NCBI RefSeq assembly: GCF_013456555.2
Contig: NZ_CP084885.1
Location: 1-64,000 of the forward strand
Origin: Natrinema zhouii
Lineage (GTDB): Archaea; Halobacteriota; Halobacteria; Halobacteriales; Natrialbaceae
Length of the DNA: 64,000 nt
Direction of reading: 5' to 3'
Made by a program: the position numbers and the translations under genes. Within the stretch, counting starts at the first letter, position 1. Every line of letters starts with the position of its first letter. The notes under the pieces are model-generated. The model saw only the letters and a program-made list of their open reading frames with translations. It ran no database searches and was not told the DNA's origin. This document shows positions 56,845-64,000 of the stretch, in pieces.

Positions 56845-58050
56845 ATGAAAAAGAGCAAGTCTACAGCAGCAATTATTGGGGGATCAGTTACTGGACTTGC
56901 AGCAGCGACAAGACTGAACAATTTAGATGCCATCTCTCAAGTAACTATCTATGAACGTCAGAAATACGATGAGAAGCGAGTGGATTGCGGAGAGGCGATA
57001 AACGATACAACATTGATTCCGCTCGAGAAGACGCCTGAAAATGGCTTTGTAAACAATATTGACGGATTCCAGCTCCGTGTTTATGAGAGCACTTACCGGC
57101 GACTTGAGGCCTACCCATTAGCTACGTCGAGCCTGAGATGTGACCCTGGATATATCTGTGAGCGAGATGCTGTCGAACGCCAGTGGGCAAATAATCTTGC
57201 GTCGAGCGGCGTTGAACTCCGTACCGGACGATCCGTCTCGCCTGCCGAATACGCAGATATCGTGGAGACATACGATTACATCATCGATGCGTCGGGTCAG
57301 CCCTCCCTGACTCTCAAATCAAAGGGGAAAACGGAAGAATACACGGGCGATATGGTCGCACTCAATGCGACGGTCGAGGGTGATTTCTCAGCGTATCTGA
57401 ACCGTCCGCGCATCTTTTTCGAGGGATATGTCGGCTACGCCTGGTCGTTCCCGAAGTCGGAACACCACGCAAACGTCGGAATCGGATGGGCAGGTGATCA
57501 GCGCCCAGACGATTATTTTGACGCGCTTAAATCCGCTGCCAAGCGGAACGGGTTTCCAGTCCCAGAACGAGAGCAAGTGAACATCGCCACCATACCAAAA
57601 GGTCCAAGCCTCAATCCCGCTAATGTATACGTTCCTGAGGAGAACGTGTTTCTCGTCGGTGACGCGGCTGGAATCGCCAATCGATATCAGGGTGAGGGAA
57701 TCTGTCAGGGAATTAGATCAGCCTATCTCCTCACTGAGCTCATCGCAGTTGGGAATGAGTCTTCGTATCCACGAGAGCTGTATAAACTGATGAAGTCAGA
57801 GTACCGTCTCGCTCATCTAATGCGAGGTGCATGGGTGGAACACGAAGATCCAGAGTTATTGGCGGCTATCACAGAGGCGCTCGCCGGGCTAACGATCGAC
57901 GAAATTACCCGACAGCCAACAACGGTGATCAGACACGTCCTGAGTCAACCGATGACAGCGGCCAAACTCATATCCAATACTGGAATGATTAAGCGACTCT
58001 ACGATTCCTACACTGACTCGTGGGAATACGCTATTACGCATAGCTCATGA
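56845..58050 (+). CDS. FAD-dependent oxidoreductase (geranylgeranyl-reductase-like)
   Basis: 401 residues. A Rossmann FAD motif, AAIIGGSVTGLAAATRL, opens the protein, and a second FAD block reads NVFLVGDAAGIANRYQGEGI. Conserved middle segments include YDYIIDASGQPSL and GYVGYAWSFPKSEHHANVGI (YxWxFP, typical of geranylgeranyl reductase-type flavoproteins). The substrate is likely an isoprenoid or polyene. It is 35 bp after the SDR-like gene. Confidence 0.85.
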   Translation: MKKSKSTAAIIGGSVTGLAAATRLNNLDAISQVTIYERQKYDEKRVDCGEAINDTTLIPLEKTPENGFVNNIDGFQLRVYESTYRRLEAYPLATSSLRCDPGYICERDAVERQWANNLASSGVELRTGRSVSPAEYADIVETYDYIIDASGQPSLTLKSKGKTEEYTGDMVALNATVEGDFSAYLNRPRIFFEGYVGYAWSFPKSEHHANVGIGWAGDQRPDDYFDALKSAAKRNGFPVPEREQVNIATIPKGPSLNPANVYVPEENVFLVGDAAGIANRYQGEGICQGIRSAYLLTELIAVGNESSYPRELYKLMKSEYRLAHLMRGAWVEHEDPELLAAITEALAGLTIDEITRQPTTVIRHVLSQPMTAAKLISNTGMIKRLYDSYTDSWEYAITHSS

Positions 58051-58052
58051 CG

Positions 58053-59402
58053 TTACGTGATACCATTGAATATTCGGTCGTAGTCTTGTGGGACTACTGG
58101 TCCATCAAGGAGGGGGTCGTCTGTCTCGTGCATCCACGTACTAAGCTTCGACAGCAGTTCCGTGCGAACCTGAGCGTACGCCTCATCGTCAGCCACATTC
58201 TCTCGTTCATAGCGGTCTAATTTGAGGTCATAGAGTTCCTCGTACACCCGCGACGGTCGGCCGTAACGTCCGCGGACCTCACGCCCGGCGAGGCTCGCAT
58301 AGACATCGTTTGGTAGGAAGGTTCGTGGGAGGTGCCAGAAGCGTCTAATATACTTGAATCGATCCGTCCTGACCGTACGAACTGGGTTATACTGGTCATG
58401 CCATGTGATCTCAGCAAAGATTTCGTCGCGAGGGTAGTACGTCATATCGGCATCGAAAATCGGTATGAGACTCTGGCCATCGACCTGGTCCGGTACTTCA
58501 TCGGCTATGAGATCAAGAATGGTTGGCAGAATATCAACATTACTCACCAGATGTTCTGGGGCCATACCTGCGTCAATCAGTGTCGGGTACCACATTAGTA
58601 AGCAACCCTCGATACCGGGATCGTAGCACGTCCCCTTTGTCCGCGGAAAAGCAATGCCATGTTCCGTGGTAAACAACATAAGCGTCTCATCGTCAAGACC
58701 AGCCGATTCAATGGCATCAAGGATCGTCCCCACAGCGTCATCGATAGCGTACACCATCCCACGTATTGCTGCCAGATCTTCGCGAACACCTGGCTTGTCT
58801 GGGAGAAACGAGGGGATTCCGATACTATCTGGATCGTCTCCATCATACCGATCACCAAACCCATAGAGTACGTCACCCTCGTCCTCGTCTTCTTCCGTCT
58901 CGAGGCGGTGTGCCTCGAAAAATCCGACTGATGCAAAGAACGGCGACTTTAGGTCCGCGTTCAGGAACGACGCGACCGTATCTGCGACATCCCTCGCACG
59001 GTTAATCGAATGGATTTCAGGAGAGACGTCCGGGGAAAGGGATCCTGCCGTATGCGTCTCATCGTAGCCGAGGTCATTCGGTGTTTCGGAGATGTGTTGA
59101 AGTCCAAATAGATGTGTCTCATAGCCGTGCTCGGAGAGCCGATACGGTAGCGTACGTTCGACGTCAAGTTCCCATTCGGTGTAGGCTAATCCTAGAAGTC
59201 CATGCCGATGCGGATAGAGTCCAGTAAAGAGGCTACCACGACTTGGGGAACACTGCGGTGCGGCCGTGAAGTGATTCGTAAATCTTGCTCCCTCTTCAGC
59301 CAATCGATCAACATTCGGTGTTGTAATGTTGACATCGTAACAGCCTAGGTACTGCCCGAGGTCATGGCAATGTACGAGGATGATATTCGGTGGTGACGCC
59401 AT
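58053..59402 (-). CDS. Sulfatase
   Basis: 449 residues, no signal peptide. The N-terminal metal site reads PNIILVHCHDLGQYLGCYDV. The formylglycine motif is QCSPSRGSLFTGLYPHRHGL (C-x-P-x-R), and the DHG-like metal site is LFTTEHGIAFPRTKG. It hydrolyses sulfate esters after Cys maturation. The maturation enzyme is not in the window. It is convergent with the flavoprotein. Confidence 0.85.
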   Translation of the reverse strand: MASPPNIILVHCHDLGQYLGCYDVNITTPNVDRLAEEGARFTNHFTAAPQCSPSRGSLFTGLYPHRHGLLGLAYTEWELDVERTLPYRLSEHGYETHLFGLQHISETPNDLGYDETHTAGSLSPDVSPEIHSINRARDVADTVASFLNADLKSPFFASVGFFEAHRLETEEDEDEGDVLYGFGDRYDGDDPDSIGIPSFLPDKPGVREDLAAIRGMVYAIDDAVGTILDAIESAGLDDETLMLFTTEHGIAFPRTKGTCYDPGIEGCLLMWYPTLIDAGMAPEHLVSNVDILPTILDLIADEVPDQVDGQSLIPIFDADMTYYPRDEIFAEITWHDQYNPVRTVRTDRFKYIRRFWHLPRTFLPNDVYASLAGREVRGRYGRPSRVYEELYDLKLDRYERENVADDEAYAQVRTELLSKLSTWMHETDDPLLDGPVVPQDYDRIFNGIT

Positions 59403-60099
59403 TGTTTAATTTACAACGGCAACACCGATATATCCTGATGGCACTAGTAAAGAATCGAATGGGCGGTTACGGTCTCGATTATTATAAAATAAATATTATA
59501 TATTTATCTAATTATAGTGTTATATTACATTATATATTGGGCACCAGAACTACTTACAATCCTCATAGGAGATCAGCGGTGCTACAAGTATGACCGAGCA
59601 AAATCAACCGACGGTATTAGACACTGGCCTTTGGACGGTGGCGACTGGCCTTGCCTTCCGATCATCTCGGAGTACGCTGTCTTTGCCAGAGTCAACAATA
59701 CCGTCCTTGTACCCGTTTAGATTACAGGAAATGACTCCGTACTTACACAACTGATCATTGAAATTACATCCGACGCATACGAGGGCAGTGGGTCAGAGGT
59801 TATGTTCATAACAGCTATTAGGTCCGTTCCAACCTCCACTATAGCCTTGGATCACCCCGAAAGGGAAAAGTTACTGCGACAAATATACGCTCTATTCTGA
59901 TTAGATAGTAACCAGTACTCTTCAATAAGTCTTAGCCATAGATTCTGTCAGAAGACTTCTTCGCCATGGTTCTCAAACCGCTGTGGGTATTGAACCTATT
60001 TTTCTAATAAGGGTTTCAACCACTCTAATAAGCAGAATGACGCGATTATACTCTAGATAAGGAAAAGATAGTAGGCATACCGCCATCTTGGCGACAACG
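59403..60099. other. AT-rich 697-bp intergenic region
   Basis: A strongly AT-rich tract (about 59480-59535) lies between divergent genes. A 54-codon frame from ATG 59590 to 59754 (MTEQNQPTVLDTGLWTVATG...) follows it, possibly a gene scrap or small protein. Nothing else is supported. Confidence 0.45.
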
Positions 60100-60744
60100 A
60101 TGACCGACGGACTATCTCGACGGGCCGTACTGAGTACAATTAGTGGTGCGATCGTTATCGGGACCGCTGGTTGTCTAACTGAGAGCGACCAGCAAGGGAG
60201 TGACAATGATCAGGGCAATAATATTAGTGATGGTAATGTGGGGAATAATAGCCACAATGACGAAGGAGATACTCACGAAGCAGAAGGTGAGGCTACTAGT
60301 GGAGCCGAAGTTACAATGGTGACGAACGACTCTGGGACACACTTTGAACCTCACGTTGTCCGAATTGAGCCCGGGGAGTCAGTCACATGGAACCTAAAGA
60401 GCGGGTCCCACACCACAACCGCATATGCATCGGCGAACGACAAGCCTCAGCGGATTCCTGATGGTTCTGAGGCATGGGATAGCGGAAAGATCACTGAAGA
60501 GGGTGAAACATTTGAACATACCTTTGAAACTGAGGGTATCTATGACTACTACTGTAGCCCACATGAGAATACGGGAATGCTGGGGAGCATTGTCGTTGGT
60601 GATCCAAAACTCAATAACCAACCGGGTATGGGAGAACCTCAATCTAGCCTACCCGATGAAGCACAAGAGAAGATTCACGAACTAAACGAGATGGTCCAGA
60701 GTGGCGGTGACAGTGGACAAAGTGATCACGAGGACAGCCACTGA
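60100..60744 (+). CDS. Halocyanin-type blue copper lipoprotein
   Basis: 214 residues from ATG at 60100 (a TTG four codons earlier is less likely). A Tat-like signal with lipobox, LSRRAVLSTISGAIVIGTAGC, is followed by an acidic Asn/Gly/Asp-rich linker. The cupredoxin domain has the His ligand in NLKSGSHTTTAYASA and the Cys/His/Met cluster in YDYYCSPHENTGMLGSIVVG. It is membrane-anchored and extracellular, probably a mobile electron carrier. Confidence 0.9.
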   Translation: MTDGLSRRAVLSTISGAIVIGTAGCLTESDQQGSDNDQGNNISDGNVGNNSHNDEGDTHEAEGEATSGAEVTMVTNDSGTHFEPHVVRIEPGESVTWNLKSGSHTTTAYASANDKPQRIPDGSEAWDSGKITEEGETFEHTFETEGIYDYYCSPHENTGMLGSIVVGDPKLNNQPGMGEPQSSLPDEAQEKIHELNEMVQSGGDSGQSDHEDSH

Positions 60745-60842
60745 CAGTATGTAACCGTCTCAGGTAACAAGCCTTCCCCAGCATAAATTTGGCTACTTTT
60801 ATAAATATCACTACCTCCACCCGCGGGATCAACCTACTCATA

Positions 60843-61856
60843 TTAGTCAGAGAAGATAACACGCTGACCGAGAACTAGGCTCACAATTGCCGCTACGAGG
60901 ACAGCAAGTATAGTAAGTGTTCGCCGATGAATTGATGCCCAGAGCTGATAGCTCTGATCACGTGCCTGCTTGTCGAATGGGCCGCGTGCGCCGTAATCGC
61001 CCGCCATTGGCTCGTTGAGATTGTGGTCTCGGTCGGTATCGGCCGGCTCATCGGTCAACTGAGAGTTGTAGCCACCACTAGCGAGGTAGTTGTCAAGCCG
61101 TCGCGGAATCAGTCGGTTGCCGAGGATCGCTTTCACTGTCGACCGGCCGACCCACAACTCATCTTTGTCATGGTCAACGGTCCAGCAGATTGCTCGAGCA
61201 GCGACGTCAGGCTGGTAGATTGGCGGTACTGGTTGGGGTTTCTGTGGCAACCGGTTCTTTGTCCACTCGAACTGCGGAGTGTTCATCGCAGGCATCTGCA
61301 CCATCGATAGCTGTACGTTGGAGTCGTCGTGGAACAGTTCCGTCCGTACAGATTCAGTAAAGCCCTGTATCGCGTGTTTCGCGCCGCAGTAGGCCGACTG
61401 TAGCGGTATGCCGCGATATGCGAGTGCCGAGCCGACCTGTACGATCGTTCCCGCATCACGGGGGCGCATCTGCTTGAGTGCGGCCTGTGTGCCATAGACA
61501 TATCCCAAATACGTAACCTCGGTAACACGGCGATAGTCGTCGGCAGTCATCTCCGCCGCCGGCGAGAACACCGACACCATCGCATTGTTTATCCAGATGT
61601 CAATCGGCCCAAACTCGTTCTCGACGGTTTCGGCCGCAGCCTCAACTTCGTCAGGATTAGCGACATCTGTTGAGATGACAATTGCCTCACCACCGGCCTG
61701 TTGAACGTCCTTGCGTGCACCTTCAAGGCCATCCTCGCTCCGAGCAAGGAGACCAACTTTTGCACCGCGCTCGCCGAATGCGCGAGCAGTGGATCGCCCA
61801 ACACCGGCCGATGCGCCCGTGACGACGACGACTTCTGAGTCAGTGTGTCTAGACAT
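60843..61856 (-). CDS. SDR-family oxidoreductase with C-terminal membrane helix
   Basis: 337 residues. A classical SDR: VVVVTGASAGVGRSTARAFG, IWINNAMVSVFSPAAEM, IVQVGSALAYRGIPLQSAYC and GAKHAIQ (Ser...Tyr-x-x-x-Lys). The C-terminal end adds a transmembrane helix: TILAVLVAAIVSLVLGQRVI. It is adjacent (2 bp) to the VKOR-SPW gene and third in the GH15 operon. Its substrate is unknown. Confidence 0.85.
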   Translation of the reverse strand: MSRHTDSEVVVVTGASAGVGRSTARAFGERGAKVGLLARSEDGLEGARKDVQQAGGEAIVISTDVANPDEVEAAAETVENEFGPIDIWINNAMVSVFSPAAEMTADDYRRVTEVTYLGYVYGTQAALKQMRPRDAGTIVQVGSALAYRGIPLQSAYCGAKHAIQGFTESVRTELFHDDSNVQLSMVQMPAMNTPQFEWTKNRLPQKPQPVPPIYQPDVAARAICWTVDHDKDELWVGRSTVKAILGNRLIPRRLDNYLASGGYNSQLTDEPADTDRDHNLNEPMAGDYGARGPFDKQARDQSYQLWASIHRRTLTILAVLVAAIVSLVLGQRVIFSD

Positions 61857-61858
61857 GA

Positions 61859-63373
61859 CTAACTACTGAGGGGGTTTAGTCGATTGATCGTCTCGAGGGT
61901 GGCATAGCGCTCCCAGCCACTGTAGCGGTCCGCAATCGGTCCACGTGGGACGCTGAGAAGTATCACAAGTATGCCAGCGACGACGGCGTTGATTGCGGCA
62001 ATCATTGGGACACCATCGAACAGCCATGGAGCGACAATAATCCACATCGCAAGTGGAATGTTGAGGAACCTGACTGCTCTAGCGGGTTCACCAGTCGCAA
62101 TCACGGTGAACGAGACCACTAATGAGCCGACGAGGTGGCTACTGTCAGCCATGAGTCCTGTCGTCCCGAAGAGGGTCGGTGAAAGCATAAGCCAGACGCC
62201 AATTACCATCGCGGCGAGCAGCGTCCACGGGATCGAGACGCCCCAGAACGGCTCACTGACCGGCGAGTCGCCGATCGGCCGCGTCGACGTCTCGTCGACG
62301 CCAGATTCATCTTCGGAGATCGTTCCACCCATCCAAAAGGCGGTCCAGAGGGTGTCGCCCTGGCGCATCCGCCGGACGAGATACTGGCCCATTGCGACGA
62401 CCTCATCGACCGTCAGTGAGATCATCCACAACATGCCAAATGCAGACAGCAAACAGAGAGTACACCATGTCCCGACTAAGATTGGCTGGGAGATAACTAA
62501 TAGTACTTGGATAAATCCAAGTGGGATCACGACAACGCCGAAGAAGGTGACCATCCAAGGCATCGTTCGCCAGCGCCGCCGGTCACCCATAAACCCCATA
62601 AGAGCCTCGACCGCGTAGGCCACTGCACCGAGGCCAGCGTCGGAAACGGGAAAAGCCTTAGAGACATTTGATGTGAGGATCTGTTCAGTACCCGAACCGT
62701 ACAGCGGGTCCCAGGCCGCGTCGATGTACCCGAGCTGGTAGGCGGCCATGTACCACGAGGCAAAGAAGCCAAACACACCGAGTACAATCAGTGGTGCACG
62801 CTGTGCGCCCGTCGATGGATTGTATGACCACCCCGGCGGGACAGGTGGCCCCTCCATCTCTGAGCGCATTACGATAAGAATCGAGAACGTGATCACCATA
62901 ATTCCGACGAGGGAGTTATTGGCGTAGGCAGTCGCGGTCGGCGCCCAGAACGCAATTGGCGAGAACAACAGCCAAAGGCCGACGAAGCCATTAGCGTAGT
63001 TAGCATAGCCACTCTCTCGATAAATCGTAAGGCCAGCCAGTGTAATGAGGAAGAATCCACTGATAATGCTGTTCCACCGCATTAATCCGCTCTCGTAGCC
63101 CAGCGTTGGCGTACTCGCAATTAACCAGAATCCTAGTGAAACAATAGCATACTGTGGCCACACTTCCTTCGTAGGATGGGTGAGCATCATCTCGCCCGGC
63201 CGCATTGATCCGTCATCGTCACCATCCTGCCCATCGTCAGCATTTTCGGCCTGACTATCACTACTGCCGTCATGCTGTTCGCCATCTCCAGCTCTCGAAT
63301 GCCGCTCACGCGCGTCGGTAGTCATGGCATCCTGTTCTCTGTTCGGGTCATCTTGTCTCTCGTTGTCGGTCAT
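61859..63373 (-). CDS. VKOR-domain and SPW-repeat membrane fusion protein
   Basis: 504 residues. The N-terminal ~60 residues are acidic and disordered, followed by SPW-like helices (NSIISGFFLITLAGLTIYRE, NGFVGLWLLFSPIAFWAPTA). The central VKOR-like domain has the redox GTWCTLCLLSAFG. The C-terminal SPW-like domain reads LLAAMVIGVWLMLSPTLFGT and NIPLAMWIIVAPWLFDGVPM. It may couple thiol oxidation to quinone in the membrane. ATGA overlap links it to GH15 upstream, and 2 bp separate it from the SDR. Confidence 0.85.
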   Translation of the reverse strand: MTDNERQDDPNREQDAMTTDARERHSRAGDGEQHDGSSDSQAENADDGQDGDDDGSMRPGEMMLTHPTKEVWPQYAIVSLGFWLIASTPTLGYESGLMRWNSIISGFFLITLAGLTIYRESGYANYANGFVGLWLLFSPIAFWAPTATAYANNSLVGIMVITFSILIVMRSEMEGPPVPPGWSYNPSTGAQRAPLIVLGVFGFFASWYMAAYQLGYIDAAWDPLYGSGTEQILTSNVSKAFPVSDAGLGAVAYAVEALMGFMGDRRRWRTMPWMVTFFGVVVIPLGFIQVLLVISQPILVGTWCTLCLLSAFGMLWMISLTVDEVVAMGQYLVRRMRQGDTLWTAFWMGGTISEDESGVDETSTRPIGDSPVSEPFWGVSIPWTLLAAMVIGVWLMLSPTLFGTTGLMADSSHLVGSLVVSFTVIATGEPARAVRFLNIPLAMWIIVAPWLFDGVPMIAAINAVVAGILVILLSVPRGPIADRYSGWERYATLETINRLNPLSS

Positions 63374-64000
63374 TGGGTACCTCGTTGCTTGTTGTCGTTC
63401 GACTGACGAACGATCCCCTTGTTCAGGCCGTTTTGCTCGATTGACTCGTCACGCCCGAGCGGTGCTAGCTTGCTGTCCGATCCGTCTGCGTCGGCGAGAT
63501 AGAGTACACTGTTGATAAGTCCGATGTGGCTGTACGCCTGTGGGAAGTTACCAAGCTGTTCGCCAGTGTCGGGATCAACGGCCTCAGCTAGTAGGCCAAG
63601 TGGACTAGTATACTCGAGGACGGACTCAAGATGGTTGATTGCCTCATCGGTCCGTCCCGCGAGCGTGAGAGCTGTGACGAGCCAGAACGAGCAGACGATG
63701 AACGGACTTGCCTCGCCTGGGAGTCCATCGTCGCCCTCATACCGCTGAACCAGTCCATCGTCAGTCACCAGTCGGTTGATCGTCGCATCAATAGTTCCCT
63801 GAACGCGCGGATCGTCGGGAGGAAGAAAACCAACGACGGGAATAAGTAAATTGGCCGCATCGAGCGCCTCATCGTCGCTGAACGACTGCACGAAACTGTT
63901 TGCAGAGTCGCTGAACCCCTGCTCGAGGGTCGCCTCTCGAACGTCTTCACAGCACGTCCTCCAGCGCTCGAGCGGGGCCGACACATGGTCGCCAGCAGCC
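63370..64000 (-). CDS. Glycoside hydrolase family 15-like, C-terminal part (5' end beyond window)
   Basis: The minus-strand frame is open to base 64000, so only the C-terminal ~210 residues are here; a GTG at 63982-63984 is internal. Segments include FVQSFSDDEALDAANLLIPV, LVTDDGLVQRYEGDDGLPGE, SPFIVCSFWLVTALTLAGRT and GNFPQAYSHIGLINSVLYLA. This is the end of the GH15 glucoamylase/trehalase fold (the conserved Glu-Ala-Ser-Pro block, NFPQAYSH). It precedes VKOR-SPW by ATGA overlap. Confidence 0.85.
   Translation of the reverse strand, partial: AAGDHVSAPLERWRTCCEDVREATLEQGFSDSANSFVQSFSDDEALDAANLLIPVVGFLPPDDPRVQGTIDATINRLVTDDGLVQRYEGDDGLPGEASPFIVCSFWLVTALTLAGRTDEAINHLESVLEYTSPLGLLAEAVDPDTGEQLGNFPQAYSHIGLINSVLYLADADGSDSKLAPLGRDESIEQNGLNKGIVRQSNDNKQRGTQ

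Noticed and set aside
1..64000. CRISPR arrays, rRNA and tRNA genes, replication origin
   Set aside because: I saw no regularly spaced repeats, no rRNA-like blocks, no clear tRNA cloverleaf and no Orc1/Cdc6 or Rep gene. I cannot exclude degenerate tRNA scraps without a scan.

Overview
The window is haloarchaeal DNA. The proteins are acidic, with Tat/lipobox lipoproteins, halocyanin-type cupredoxins, RdfA and archaeal SMC-related proteins, Lrp-TRASH and SPW proteins, and several genes have AT-rich TATA boxes about 25-30 nt before the start codon (leaderless style). Moderate GC, AT-rich gaps, and many insertion-sequence (IS) and gene remnants suggest a megaplasmid or chromosomal island; the genus cannot be fixed from the sequence. 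I see no rRNA, tRNA, CRISPR array or Orc1/Cdc6 gene.

Region 1 (1-7.9 kb) is a minus-strand block that looks like part of a conjugation or DNA-transfer apparatus: a membrane-anchored AAA+ ATPase (cut by the left edge), a VirB6/TrbL-like polytopic protein, a large surface protein with a C-terminal anchor, a small VirB2-like pilin candidate, an HNH nuclease carrying membrane helices, and a coiled-coil protein. A divergent PhiH1-repressor-like regulator sits across a 488-bp gap with two perfect inverted repeats.

Region 2 (7.9-26.4 kb) is a transposon graveyard: an integrase fragment, IS630-like, IS4-like and IS5-like remnants, a frameshifted DDE transposase, a decayed tnpB with its end hairpin, and one apparently intact 937-bp IS5-family element with an 8-bp target duplication. 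Within it lies a coherent four-gene unit (11.0-14.4 kb): rdfA, an archaeal SMC-related ATPase with a zinc hook and two small membrane proteins. A ZIP transporter and a two-domain rhodanese are also present.

Region 3 (25.3-33 kb) carries an alkaline-phosphatase-superfamily enzyme, a NodU-type carbamoyltransferase (with a deleted remnant of a second copy upstream) and a secreted deacetylase-like lipoprotein, suggesting surface polysaccharide or small-molecule modification.

Region 4 (33.6-49 kb) is a metal-handling and membrane region: a DUF63/DUF1405 membrane-protein operon, CopA, an Lrp-TRASH copper regulator, a CopZ-like chaperone, a CopB-type ATPase and a degenerate cupredoxin. It also holds a ComA-like phosphosulfolactate synthase next to an MmgE/PrpD protein. 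Several genes here are broken (CPBP protease, ZIP, ion channel).

Region 5 (49-64 kb) holds small membrane and redox proteins, a decayed DNA glycosylase, oxidative pentose-phosphate genes (6-phosphogluconate dehydrogenase, then a DUF1059-RpiA fusion with a frameshift), an NAD(P)-binding epimerase-like protein, a flavoprotein, a sulfatase, a halocyanin, and a minus-strand GH15 / VKOR-SPW / SDR operon running off the right edge.
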